From an uncultured Sulfitobacter sp. (lineage in GTDB: Bacteria > Pseudomonadota > Alphaproteobacteria > Rhodobacterales > Rhodobacteraceae), in contig CANLOQ010000002.1 in assembly GCA_947492925.1 (NCBI GenBank), positions 620,001 to 684,000 of the forward strand: a stretch of DNA of 64,000 nt. The letters run 5' to 3'. Each line of letters opens with the position of its first letter. Position 1 is the first letter of the stretch. Positions 27,112 to 35,199 of the stretch are shown piece after piece. A model generated the notes under the pieces. The model saw only the letters and a list, made by a program, of their open reading frames with translations, searched no databases and had not been told where the DNA came from. The translations under genes and the position numbers were made by a program.

Positions 27112-28128
27112 TTAGGCCGGTTTCTGCCATCGCGCGACGCGGCGGTCCATGACCCGGCGCCAAAGTGGCGGGATCAAAGCCAGCACCGCCATCACCGGCA
27201 GCGAATGGGGCAGCACCGGCATGGTGTCGGGCGTCACCTCAAGGGCGGGAAAGGCACGGGCGGGGCGCATATGGTGATCGGAGTGTCTGGGGGCGTTCAG
27301 CATCATCGCGCTGGAGTACCATTTCGGTGCGTTCCAGCTGTGCTGTGGTCCAATAGGTTCGGGTTTGCCGTTGACCTCTATCCGGCGGCGCAGGCCATAG
27401 TGCTGCACATAGTCCGACAGCAACAATTGCATCTGCGCGTAAAGCGCAATGGCCAGATAAGCCACAAGGCCAACCGGTCCGACAAGCCAGAAAGTCAGCA
27501 CAAGCAGCGCGCCAGCGCCAAAAACATACGCAGCATAAGGGTGGGTCCAGACCGGCAGGCTCTGTACTGCGCGGGCGCGGTGGGTTTGTTCCGCACGCCA
27601 GCCCGCGGTGAATTCACCCCGCAGCACGCGAAGGGCGTAGACCCAGAAACCTTCGCCTTTGCGGGCTGAATTCGGGTCTGCATCGGTGGCCGCGAACACG
27701 TGATGAACCCTCAAGTGCGCCGATACATGATGACCGTGCAACAGGGAAATATAGATCGCCGTCCCGACGCGCCGGGGCAGGTAGGCGCTGGCGTGAATAA
27801 GCTCGTGTGCGTTTGAATTGGAAACCTGACCAAAATAGAGCCCCAGTCCAGTGAAAATCAGCAACTTGTCGATCAGGCCCAGCGGACCGGAGGAGGTGCC
27901 AAGTGCCCAGATGCCAAGCGCCAACAGGGGAAAATGCACTGCAGCCAACGTGAGCGAAAGGCCGCGGCCGGTCTTGGCGGTCACGGGCTGAACGCGGGGC
28001 AGCTTGTCCATGAAGAAAACGAAGACGGTGATCGACACCACAGCCAGCAGCGGAAACGGCCCGCCCCAAAGGCAGGCCAGCGCCAAAAGCACGGCGGGGG
28101 TCAGGCTGGCGATGGCGTACCAGAGCAT
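27112..28128 (-). CDS. AlkB-like membrane di-iron alkane 1-monooxygenase
   Basis: A 338-residue integral membrane protein of the AlkB/fatty-acid-hydroxylase class. The His clusters are HELIH (108-112), HGHHVSAHLRVHH (131-143), QHYGLRR (242-248) and RHSDHH (281-286), with several hydrophobic helices between. AlkB enzymes hydroxylate the terminal carbon of alkanes using O2 and electrons from rubredoxin. It is shorter than typical AlkB (about 400) and neither rubredoxin nor an alkane regulator is nearby, so the substrate may be another hydrophobic compound. The ATG at 28128 has GGAAAG upstream. The 2Fe-2S ferredoxin at 22.6 kb is too far to claim as partner. Confidence 0.88.
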   Translation of the reverse strand: MLWYAIASLTPAVLLALACLWGGPFPLLAVVSITVFVFFMDKLPRVQPVTAKTGRGLSLTLAAVHFPLLALGIWALGTSSGPLGLIDKLLIFTGLGLYFGQVSNSNAHELIHASAYLPRRVGTAIYISLLHGHHVSAHLRVHHVFAATDADPNSARKGEGFWVYALRVLRGEFTAGWRAEQTHRARAVQSLPVWTHPYAAYVFGAGALLVLTFWLVGPVGLVAYLAIALYAQMQLLLSDYVQHYGLRRRIEVNGKPEPIGPQHSWNAPKWYSSAMMLNAPRHSDHHMRPARAFPALEVTPDTMPVLPHSLPVMAVLALIPPLWRRVMDRRVARWQKPA

Positions 28129-28443
28129 TTGTGTCTTTCCGTTAAACAGGTGGCGGGTCTACAGGTGAAATGTGGCACTTCAAAGAACACATCTTGACGC
28201 AGCGTGACGGATTCACACAAAAATTCGGTGTACGCGGGTGAGACTTCCACAGTCTTTATTTACGGGGGTTCTCGGCAAAAACTCTGTTGCAGGATCGTTC
28301 ATCACGATCAGTTGCAGGGACCGATTATTTCCGCCGGGACGGGAGGGTATTTGCGCCGCATTCGATGCTTTCCACTCTCGCCTCAGGGCCGGACCAGCAC
28401 AAAGACGCTCTGACGTCTTCACCCAGACAACGCGATTTCATGC
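28129..28443. other. intergenic region without a recognisable gene
   Basis: About 315 bases between the transglycosylase stop and the AlkB-like start. It contains the AlkB-like promoter region. A small hairpin, AAGACG (28402-28407) with CGTCTT (28414-28419), lies 25 bases past the transglycosylase stop and may act as its 3' end. I see no supported ORF or RNA. Confidence 0.5.
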
Positions 28444-29328
28444 CTAATTCTGCATCACCCGGCAGGCGCAACCACTTCGCCGCATGGCGTCACACAGCTT
28501 CTTCGCGCCATTGCGGCTGTTACGTCCGTAGCGGGCAAAGAAATAGCCCTTCTTAGTTGCCACCCGGTGCGGTTTGTAAATCAGTTCCGGTTTTTCGCGC
28601 CCCAACACGCCGCGACAGGCAGCGGTGCGGCTGCGCGCCCCGGCACGGGCGGCTTTCTTTGATTGGGCAAACCCAACCTGAACGCCCCAGGGTTTGATCT
28701 TGGGCGGCGGCGGTTTCGGACGCGCAAGCGGGGTGATCCGGCGATTCTGCGCCATTGCATAGCAGGCGGGCAGAAAAGGGTCGGTCTTTGATAAACGCAT
28801 GTCCTGCACCTTGGGTTTGCCGTCGCGCCAGTCCTCGGCGTTCAGTCCGGTGATGATCGGCACGTAATTGACTGTCTCCGGGGCCAGTCCCTTGCCAATG
28901 AGAAAGCCTTCGGCGCGTCTTTCGCCCCCGTTATAGCCGATGGCAGCCATGCCTTCATTGCCGTATCGGCGCACCATCTCAGCCAGATATTGCGCGGAAT
29001 GCTCCAGCGCGTCTGCCGGGTTGTAAGGGTCCGCCAGCCCCCGCAGCGCGGCGGTGGACGGGATGAACTGCGCGATGCCCCGTGCATTCGCGTGGCTCAG
29101 CGCATTGGGGTCAAAACGGCTTTCCTGCCAGATCAGCCGTGCAAAAAAGCCGGTGTTCAGCCCGTGGCGCTCTGACAATGTCTTGATTGCATTGCAGGTG
29201 TCATAGACAAAATGCGCGGGGCGGATGCAGGTCGTATGCCCCCATTTCTGGGTCGTACACATACGCCCCGGTTCCGCCATCAGGGGCAGGGCAAAAAGGA
29301 AAAATACAAGGGCGACGGCCGTGCGCAT
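28444..29328 (-). CDS. lytic transglycosylase (SLT domain)
   Basis: A 294-residue periplasmic enzyme that would cleave peptidoglycan glycan strands. The signal peptide is MRTAVALVFFLFALPLMAEP. The SLT domain has the catalytic Glu in IWQESRFDPNALSHANARG, then IAQFIPSTA and the closing motif AAIGYNGGERRAEGF. The C-terminal part is basic with paired Cys (about residues 230-290), possibly substrate-binding. I start at 29328; an ATG ten codons upstream is possible, but the signal peptide is better placed with this start. The long open frame further upstream is an antisense artefact of the Ala-rich ftsY coding region. It diverges from ftsY. Confidence 0.9.
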   Translation of the reverse strand: MRTAVALVFFLFALPLMAEPGRMCTTQKWGHTTCIRPAHFVYDTCNAIKTLSERHGLNTGFFARLIWQESRFDPNALSHANARGIAQFIPSTAALRGLADPYNPADALEHSAQYLAEMVRRYGNEGMAAIGYNGGERRAEGFLIGKGLAPETVNYVPIITGLNAEDWRDGKPKVQDMRLSKTDPFLPACYAMAQNRRITPLARPKPPPPKIKPWGVQVGFAQSKKAARAGARSRTAACRGVLGREKPELIYKPHRVATKKGYFFARYGRNSRNGAKKLCDAMRRSGCACRVMQN

Positions 29329-29434
29329 ATGACGTTGGTGCGCATTTCGCGCGGGCATGTCAATTCCGTGGGTGGCCTTCCATCCGGCCCCTGTTGCAGG
29401 TAAGCCTGACCCAAACTGGTGCGGAGACCCTGCC

Positions 29435-31111
29435 TTGGCGTTTTTCAAAAAACTCAAAGACCGATTGTTCAAATCTTCCTCAAAGATTGATGAGGGATTG
29501 GAAGCGATTGTCAGTGACGGAGGCGAGGCCGAGGCCCGGGTCGATGACGTGATGCACGACGCCCCCGCCGCAGCGGTCGAAACAGAGGACCGGATCGCAA
29601 CGGAAGAGGCGCTTGCCGCCCAGGAAGCTACACAAGCCGAAGCGGTCCGCGTCGCGCAAGAACAGGAAGCCGCCCGCGCCGCGCAGGCAGAGGCCGACCG
29701 CGCGGCCCAGCGCGCGCGCGAAGAAGCCGCGCACAAAGCGCGTGAGCAGCAGGCCGAGGCGGAACGCGCCGCCCGCACGGAAGAGGCACGTCTGGCACGC
29801 GAGGCAGAGGCAGCAGCGATCCGCGCTGCCGCTGACGAAGCTGCCCGCGTCGAAGCCCAACGGGCCGCGCAGGAGGCAGAGGCCGCCCGTCTGAAAGCCG
29901 ACGAGGCCGCCGCCGTTGAGGCCGCGCGTCTGGCCGAAGCGGAACGGCTGGCCCGGGAAGACGCCGAAGCCGAGGCCGCGCGCAGAGCCGAAGCAGCCCG
30001 AAAAGAAGCCGAAGCGCAGGCCCGTGCCGAGGAAGACCGTCGCGCGGCGGAACATGCCCAGCGCGAGCTGGATGACCGTGCTGCCGCACAACAGATCGCC
30101 CGGGACGAGGCCGCCAGACTGGAAGATGCGCCTGCGGAACCCACCACGCCAGAGCCGCTTAGAACCACGCTGACCCCTGTGGCCCCCGATCTGGTCGCGG
30201 AAGAAGCATCGGCGCCTGCGGCCAAGCCCGGCCTTCTGGGCCGTTTGATGGGCCGTGCCGCACCAAAAACGGTGGTACGCCGCACACTGGACGACGACAT
30301 GCTTGAACAGCTCGAAGAGTTGTTGATCACCGCCGACATGGGGGTCGACACCGCGCTGCGCGTAACGGCCAACATGGCCGAGGGGCGTTTCGGCAAGAAG
30401 TTGTCGGTGGCCGAGATCAAGGAGCTGATGGCAGACGAGATTGCGCGTATCATGGAGCCGGTGGCCAAGCCCCTGCCGCTTTATTCCAAGACACCGCAGG
30501 TCGTGCTGGTCGTTGGTGTGAACGGGTCGGGCAAGACCACGACCATCGGCAAACTGGCCAGCCAGTTCCGCGCGGCGGGCAAGAAGGTGGTGATTGCTGC
30601 CGGTGACACATTCCGCGCCGCAGCGGTCGAACAATTGCAGGTCTGGGGCGAACGCGCGGGTGTGCCGGTGCTGACAGCCGCACAGGGGAGCGATCCGGCC
30701 AGCCTTGCCTTTGACGCGATGGGGCAGGCGCAGGCTGACGGGGCCGATCTGTTGTTGATCGACACCGCAGGCCGGCTGCAGAATCGCGGTGATCTGATGG
30801 AAGAACTGGCCAAGATCGTGCGCGTGATCCGCAAGAAAGACGAAACCGCGCCGCACAACACGCTTTTGGTGCTGGACGCGACCACGGGGCAGAACGCGCT
30901 TAATCAGGTCAAGGTGTTTCAGGACATCTCGGATGTGTCGGGGCTGGTGATGACCAAGCTGGACGGGACTGCAAAGGGCGGTGTGCTGGTGGCGCTGGCG
31001 GACAAGTTTGGCCTGCCGATCCATGCAATCGGTGTGGGCGAACAGATCGACGATCTGTCGCCCTTCGATCCCGAAGAATTTGCCGATGCACTGGTCGGAT
31101 ACGAGCGGTGA
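29435..31111 (+). CDS. ftsY: signal recognition particle receptor FtsY
   Basis: FtsY receives the SRP-ribosome complex at the inner membrane and hydrolyses GTP together with Ffh. The 558-residue protein begins MAFFKKLKDRLFK, a membrane-binding amphipathic helix, followed by a very long Ala/Glu/Arg-rich A domain (about residues 30-270) and then the N and G domains. G motifs: GVNGSGKTT (about 361-369), DTFRAAA, DTAGR and TKLDGTAKGG. I use TTG at 29435, with GGAGA eight bases upstream, because the MAFFKKLKDRL start fits the family; the frame also contains an ATG at 29357 inside the transglycosylase promoter region. The A domain is unusually long. Secure. Confidence 0.96.
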   Translation: MAFFKKLKDRLFKSSSKIDEGLEAIVSDGGEAEARVDDVMHDAPAAAVETEDRIATEEALAAQEATQAEAVRVAQEQEAARAAQAEADRAAQRAREEAAHKAREQQAEAERAARTEEARLAREAEAAAIRAAADEAARVEAQRAAQEAEAARLKADEAAAVEAARLAEAERLAREDAEAEAARRAEAARKEAEAQARAEEDRRAAEHAQRELDDRAAAQQIARDEAARLEDAPAEPTTPEPLRTTLTPVAPDLVAEEASAPAAKPGLLGRLMGRAAPKTVVRRTLDDDMLEQLEELLITADMGVDTALRVTANMAEGRFGKKLSVAEIKELMADEIARIMEPVAKPLPLYSKTPQVVLVVGVNGSGKTTTIGKLASQFRAAGKKVVIAAGDTFRAAAVEQLQVWGERAGVPVLTAAQGSDPASLAFDAMGQAQADGADLLLIDTAGRLQNRGDLMEELAKIVRVIRKKDETAPHNTLLVLDATTGQNALNQVKVFQDISDVSGLVMTKLDGTAKGGVLVALADKFGLPIHAIGVGEQIDDLSPFDPEEFADALVGYER

Positions 31112-31332
31112 GCGTTAGGGCGCATCCGGTCTTTGCGAAATATGCCCAAAGCGGCGAAGTTGCGCTGTCGACCGGTTTGGCCCCCGATAGCATGGTTGTC
31201 ACCGCATTCGACTCCGCGCAGGACCGCTTTGACGCCGCAGACGGTCCTCTGGCGGCCTATGATTTCGTGCCGCAGGTCATGGTACACGTCTGGCCTTTTC
31301 GCATTGTCTACCTGCATCCCGATGCAAGCTAA
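31108..31332 (+). CDS. small ORF between ftsY and DMT transporter
   Basis: A possible 74-residue protein. GTG at 31108 overlaps the ftsY stop (GTGA), and the TAA falls 15 bases before the next start, as expected for a gene in an operon. Codon use is GC-rich at third positions like its neighbours. The sequence (VRAHPVFAKYAQSGEVAL ... FVPQVMVHVWPFRIVYLHP) has no signal peptide and no domain I recognise. It may be a real conserved small gene or just an open spacer. Confidence is moderate because the position is good but no family is recognised. Confidence 0.5.
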   Translation: MSVRAHPVFAKYAQSGEVALSTGLAPDSMVVTAFDSAQDRFDAADGPLAAYDFVPQVMVHVWPFRIVYLHPDAS

Positions 31333-31347
31333 CTCTTTGAACCTGCC

Positions 31348-32250
31348 GTGACCGACTGGCTCCTCTCCATCGAAGGCACGGCCACGGGGCACACCGTGGC
31401 GCTTTGGCTTGCGATCATGGCGGCGTTCCTGCACGCGGTGTTCGGTGCGCTGCAAAAGGGGCGGCACGATCCGTGGCTCACGCGCGGTGCGATTGATTTT
31501 GCCTATTGTACGATGGCGATGCCTTTTGCGCTATTCGTTGTGCCTTGGCCCGAACCACATATGTGGCTGATCTTCTTTGGCGCGTTTGTCATTCACATAA
31601 TTTACAAATGTCTGCAGGCATGGGCTTATACCAAAGGCGCTTATACGGTTGTCTACCCCGTGGTGCGGGGGACCGGGCCACTGTTTGCGGTAATCGGGGC
31701 TTACCTGATTTTTCAGGAACGGTTCACGGCAACGCAATGGCTGGGCGTAGCGGTTCTTTTGGCCGGGATCTTTGGTCTGGCAATATATAACATGCGCAAT
31801 CTGGTGGCCGAGCGGGAGACCCTGAATGCGGCACTTGGGATTGCAGTCGTGACCGGGCTTTTCGTGGCACTCTACACCACCTACGACGCCTACGGCATCC
31901 GCGCGACGCAAAACCCCTTCACCTTTCTGGCGTGGTTTTTCATGATCGACGGGCTGGTGATGCCTTTCATCGCTGCTGCACGCTGGCGGCGCATGGCCAA
32001 TGCACCGGCACTGGGCCCGCTGATGGCACGTGGGTTCGTGGGCGGCATCGTGGCATTCCTGAGCTTTGGCGCAATCATGATGGCCACGCGGCTGGACAAG
32101 GTGGGCGAGGCGGCGGTTCTGCGCGAAACATCGACCGTATTTGCGGCCGTGATCGGCGTGGTCTTTCTAAAAGAAACGGTGGGTCCCCGCCGGGTGGCGT
32201 TGATGGCATTGATTGCGGCGGGCGCTGTGATAGTTGAGATGGGTGGCTAA
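31348..32250 (+). CDS. DMT-superfamily (EamA) transporter
   Basis: A 300-residue integral membrane protein with about ten predicted helices in two EamA-like halves. The halves end in TATQWLGVAVLLAGIFGLAI and VGPRRVALMALIAAGAVIVEM, the repeated last-helix pattern of the drug/metabolite transporter family; KGAYTVVYPVVRGTGPLF is the usual helix-4 region. The start is GTG at 31348 with a weak site upstream. It follows ftsY in the same direction and precedes yciB. The substrate (a metabolite or amino acid exporter is typical) is unknown. Confidence 0.9.
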   Translation: MTDWLLSIEGTATGHTVALWLAIMAAFLHAVFGALQKGRHDPWLTRGAIDFAYCTMAMPFALFVVPWPEPHMWLIFFGAFVIHIIYKCLQAWAYTKGAYTVVYPVVRGTGPLFAVIGAYLIFQERFTATQWLGVAVLLAGIFGLAIYNMRNLVAERETLNAALGIAVVTGLFVALYTTYDAYGIRATQNPFTFLAWFFMIDGLVMPFIAAARWRRMANAPALGPLMARGFVGGIVAFLSFGAIMMATRLDKVGEAAVLRETSTVFAAVIGVVFLKETVGPRRVALMALIAAGAVIVEMGG

Positions 32251-32358
32251 ATCACCGCCGGTCAGGTGTGCCCGGTCACATCGTTCTGTCGCGTCTACGT
32301 CCCACGTGCGACACGACGGGTTTACCGGGCAGGGGGCAGCACGCAAAAGGAGGGCAGC

Positions 32359-32964
32359 ATGGACGCGCCAAAGAACGTAAATCCGATCCTCAAGCAGGTC
32401 CTCGAACTGGGTCCGCCACTGCTGTTTTTTGTCATCTACCTGCGCATCAGGGACGATGTTTTCACGTTCAACGGGGTGGAATACACCGGCTTTATCGTGG
32501 CCACTCTGATCTTTGTGCCCATCCTGCTGGTGGCAATGGGCATTCTGTGGTGGCTTACCGGCAAGCTGAGCCGGATGCAGATTTTCACAGCCTTTATGGT
32601 GATCTTTTTCGGCGGGCTGACGGCGTGGTTCAACGATGAGCGTTTCTTCAAGATGAAGACCACCATCGTCTACGGCTTTTTCGCGGTGATCCTGTCTATC
32701 GGGCTGGTGCAGGGGCGCAGCTATCTGGCTTATGTCATGTCCGAGATGATCCCGTTGAAGCACGAAGGTTGGATGTTGCTGACCCGGCGGCTGACCCTGT
32801 TTTTCATTGCATTGGCGGTCGCAAACGAGGTCGTCTGGCGAACCATGTCGACGGACGCTTGGGTCAAGATTGAAACCTTTGGTTTCCCGATCCTGATGTT
32901 CGTGTTCTTGTGGACGCAGATCGTCGCGCTTGAGCAATACACCGAAACCGATGAAGCCGAATAG
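32359..32964 (+). CDS. yciB: inner membrane-spanning protein YciB (septation protein A)
   Basis: A 201-residue protein with five hydrophobic helices. It matches the IspZ/YciB family: NPILKQVLELGPPLLFF at the start, GKLSRMQIFTAFMVIFFGGLT, and ANEVVWRTMSTDAWVKIETF near the end, which is the best-conserved family segment. YciB helps maintain envelope integrity and interacts with cell division and elongation proteins in E. coli. AAGGAGGG stands seven bases before the ATG, an unusually strong site here. Its position after ftsY and a DMT gene is common in Rhodobacterales. Confidence 0.93.
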   Translation: MDAPKNVNPILKQVLELGPPLLFFVIYLRIRDDVFTFNGVEYTGFIVATLIFVPILLVAMGILWWLTGKLSRMQIFTAFMVIFFGGLTAWFNDERFFKMKTTIVYGFFAVILSIGLVQGRSYLAYVMSEMIPLKHEGWMLLTRRLTLFFIALAVANEVVWRTMSTDAWVKIETFGFPILMFVFLWTQIVALEQYTETDEAE

Positions 32965-33034
32965 GACGGGATTTCGCAGGAACGGGCGCGTCCACACAAT
33001 GCATTGCCCGGACTGATTTCTCATAAGAGATCAA

Positions 33035-33679
33035 TCAACTCTTGCGCAGTTCCGCATGAAGGGCACGACCGCGCTGAACCCCTTCACGCGCTCCCATGAC
33101 CTCCAGCCAGCGCGCCAAGTGGGGCTTGTCCTGCAAGGTTTGCTGTTGTCCTTCCCACAGGGATGCCCAGCCCCAGATCGCGAAATCCGCAATAGAGATG
33201 AAATCCCCCGCGACATATTCGTTTTGCGCCAACTGGCGGTCCAGTACGCCGTAAAGACGCCCCGTTTCTGTCCGGTAGCGGTCCTTGGCATAGGGCACAT
33301 CCTCTGACGCGAATTTGAGAAAATGATGCGCCTGTCCGGCCATTGGTCCCAGACCGCCCATCTGCCACATCAGCCATTCATCTACCGCGATCCTCTCCCG
33401 CTCTGTCCGTCCACAGAACTGACCCGTCTTGCGCGCGAGATATTGCAGGATCGCACCGGATTCAAAGACAGATATCACGGCACCGTCCGGCCCATCGGGA
33501 TCGACAATCGCCGGCATACGGTTGTTGGGCGCAATCTTCAGAAACTCCGGCGCAAACTGGTCCCCTGCGCCGATGTTGATCAAATGCGTCGTATAGGGCA
33601 GGCCCATTTCCTCCAGCGCGATAGAAATCTTCCAGCCATTCGGCGTTGGCCAGTAATAAAGATCAATGGGCTTGGGCAT
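33035..33679 (-). CDS. glutathione S-transferase family protein (YghU/YfcG-like)
   Basis: A 214-residue cytoplasmic GST. The N-terminal thioredoxin-like domain shows YWPTPNGWKISIALEEMGLPY and the glutathione-binding NNRMPAIVDP and ESGAILQYLA; the C-terminal helical domain has ADFAIWGWAS. TPNGWK near residue 12 is characteristic of the nu-class/Ure2p-like enzymes YghU and YfcG, which have disulfide-bond reductase activity. AGGAGGAC lies 8 bases before the ATG at 33679. In contrast to the broken GST gene near sdaA, this one is intact. It diverges from the metZ riboswitch region. Confidence 0.92.
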   Translation of the reverse strand: MPKPIDLYYWPTPNGWKISIALEEMGLPYTTHLINIGAGDQFAPEFLKIAPNNRMPAIVDPDGPDGAVISVFESGAILQYLARKTGQFCGRTERERIAVDEWLMWQMGGLGPMAGQAHHFLKFASEDVPYAKDRYRTETGRLYGVLDRQLAQNEYVAGDFISIADFAIWGWASLWEGQQQTLQDKPHLARWLEVMGAREGVQRGRALHAELRKS

Positions 33680-33774
33680 CTTAAGTCCTCCTGAGGTTTG
33701 CCCCATCATGCCCAATTGCGCAGGCCTGCCAAGCGGATCATTGACGATGATGGGGCAGGGGCGTAAGACATGCG

Positions 33775-33826
33775 CGTGGCGATTTGTTACCGGATTGCGG
33801 GCCACGTTAAACATTCCGCTAAAAGG
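33775..33826 (+). promoter_or_regulatory. SAM-II riboswitch upstream of metZ
   Basis: Matches the SAM-II (metA) aptamer of alphaproteobacteria. P1 is CGTGGC (33775-33780) with GCCACG (33801-33806). The loop starts GATTTG and carries CGGATTGCGG. After P1 comes the conserved TTAAACA, then TCCG (33815-33818), which pairs with CGGA (33791-33794) as the pseudoknot helix, then the conserved CTAAAAGG. S-adenosylmethionine binding should lower metZ expression. A terminator-like hairpin follows at 33835. Confidence 0.87.
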
Positions 33827-33834
33827 TCAGGATG

Positions 33835-33871
33835 AAAGCCCCCTTTCGCTTGACCGCGTCTGGGGTTTTTT
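33835..33871 (+). terminator. terminator downstream of SAM-II aptamer
   Basis: AAAGCCCC (33835-33842) pairs with GGGGTTT (33862-33868, A-T extended), and the T-run is TTTTTT (33866-33871). The loop is long (about 19 bases). It sits between the aptamer and the metZ start, so it is a candidate expression platform working by premature termination. Confidence 0.65.
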
Positions 33872-33904
33872 ATTGCCCGCATGTCGGGCCAGAAGGATGA
33901 GGCC

Positions 33905-35083
33905 ATGAGCAAGGATTGGAACAAAAGCACGAAGGCCGTGCACGCAGGCACCCGGCGCAGCCAGTACGGCGAGGTGTCAGAAGCGATCTTCATGACGCAG
34001 GGCTTTGTCTATGACAGCGCCGAACAGGCCGAGGCGCGGTTTGAGGGCGCGGGCCCGGATGAGTTTATCTATGCCCGCTACGGCAACCCGACGGTCGCGA
34101 TGTTCGAAGACCGCATCGCAGCGCTGGAAGGGGCAGAGGATGCCTTTGCCACCGCATCTGGCATGGCGGCGGTGAACGGCGCGATGATGTCAATCCTCAA
34201 GGCGGGTGATCACGTGGTATCGGCCCGCGCGCTTTTTGGATCCTGCCTCTATATTGCCGAGGAAATTCTGCCGCGCTTCGGGGTCGAAGTGACGTTTGTG
34301 GATGGCAGCGATCTGGCGCAGTGGGAGGCGGCGATCCGGTCCGACACCCGCGCGGTGTTCTTTGAATCCCTGTCCAATCCGGCGCTTGAGCTGGTAGACA
34401 TCGCGGGTGTGTCCGCACTGGCCCATGCGCAGGGCGCGCTGGTGGTTTGCGACAATGTCTTTGCCACGCCGGTCTATTCCAGAGCCATCGAACAGGGCGC
34501 TGATCTGGTGATCTATTCCGCCACAAAACACATCGACGGACAGGGCCGCGCGCTGGGCGGTGTGATCCTTGGCACGCGCGAGATGATCCGCAAGACAGTT
34601 GAACCCTATATGAAGCACACGGGTGGCTCGATGAGCCCCTTCACCGCGTGGATCATGTTGAAAGGGCTGGAGACGATGGGCCTGCGCGTCCGCGCGCAGA
34701 CGGCGACAGCGCTGAAGCTGGCGCAAACCCTTGAAGGGCACGAGGGCCTGGCGCGTGTGATCTATCCCGGGCTTGAAGGCCATCCGCAGCACGCATTGGC
34801 ACACCGGCAAATGGGCGTGGGCGGTACGATGCTGGCGATTGACCTGAAAGGGGGCAAGGAAGCATCCTATAAATTCCTGAATGCCTGCCGGATCGCGATC
34901 ATCTCGAACAACCTTGGTGACGCGAAAACCATTCTGACACCGCCCGCTTTTACCACCCACCAGCGTCTTCCGCAGCCGCAGAAGGATGCGCTGGGCATCA
35001 CACCGGGTCTGGTGCGGATATCGGTGGGCCTTGAGGATGCGGATGATCTGAGTGCAGATTTTCTGCAGGCGCTATCCGCGTGA
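33905..35083 (+). CDS. metZ: O-succinylhomoserine sulfhydrylase
   Basis: MetZ makes homocysteine directly from O-succinylhomoserine and sulfide, with pyridoxal phosphate. The 392-residue protein belongs to the Cys/Met-metabolism PLP family: YARYGNPT near residue 56, ASGMAAVNGAMMS, and the PLP lysine in YSATKHIDGQGRALGG, where the HIDGQGR form points to MetZ rather than cystathionine synthase or lyase. I choose ATG 33905 (MSKDWNKSTKAVHAGT) with AGGATGAGG upstream; an ATG at 33881 is less likely. It is controlled by the SAM-II riboswitch immediately upstream, which supports the methionine role. Homoserine comes from hom in this window. Confidence 0.95.
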   Translation: MSKDWNKSTKAVHAGTRRSQYGEVSEAIFMTQGFVYDSAEQAEARFEGAGPDEFIYARYGNPTVAMFEDRIAALEGAEDAFATASGMAAVNGAMMSILKAGDHVVSARALFGSCLYIAEEILPRFGVEVTFVDGSDLAQWEAAIRSDTRAVFFESLSNPALELVDIAGVSALAHAQGALVVCDNVFATPVYSRAIEQGADLVIYSATKHIDGQGRALGGVILGTREMIRKTVEPYMKHTGGSMSPFTAWIMLKGLETMGLRVRAQTATALKLAQTLEGHEGLARVIYPGLEGHPQHALAHRQMGVGGTMLAIDLKGGKEASYKFLNACRIAIISNNLGDAKTILTPPAFTTHQRLPQPQKDALGITPGLVRISVGLEDADDLSADFLQALSA

Positions 35084-35199
35084 AAATGTCGGTTTTGCGG
35101 GGGGTTAGCCTGTCTTCGATCTGCTATGTCATAACTTAATTGGTAATTGCGGGGTGTCACCCTAAGTATGGATGGCAGACCACGAGGGGGGCTAACCCA

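Noticed and set aside
29358-30468. Long minus-strand open frames opposite ftsY, rich in Ser and Ala
   Set aside because: They mirror the repetitive Ala/Glu/Arg codons of the FtsY A domain; no ribosome binding site or domain. The real minus-strand gene here is the transglycosylase starting at 29328.
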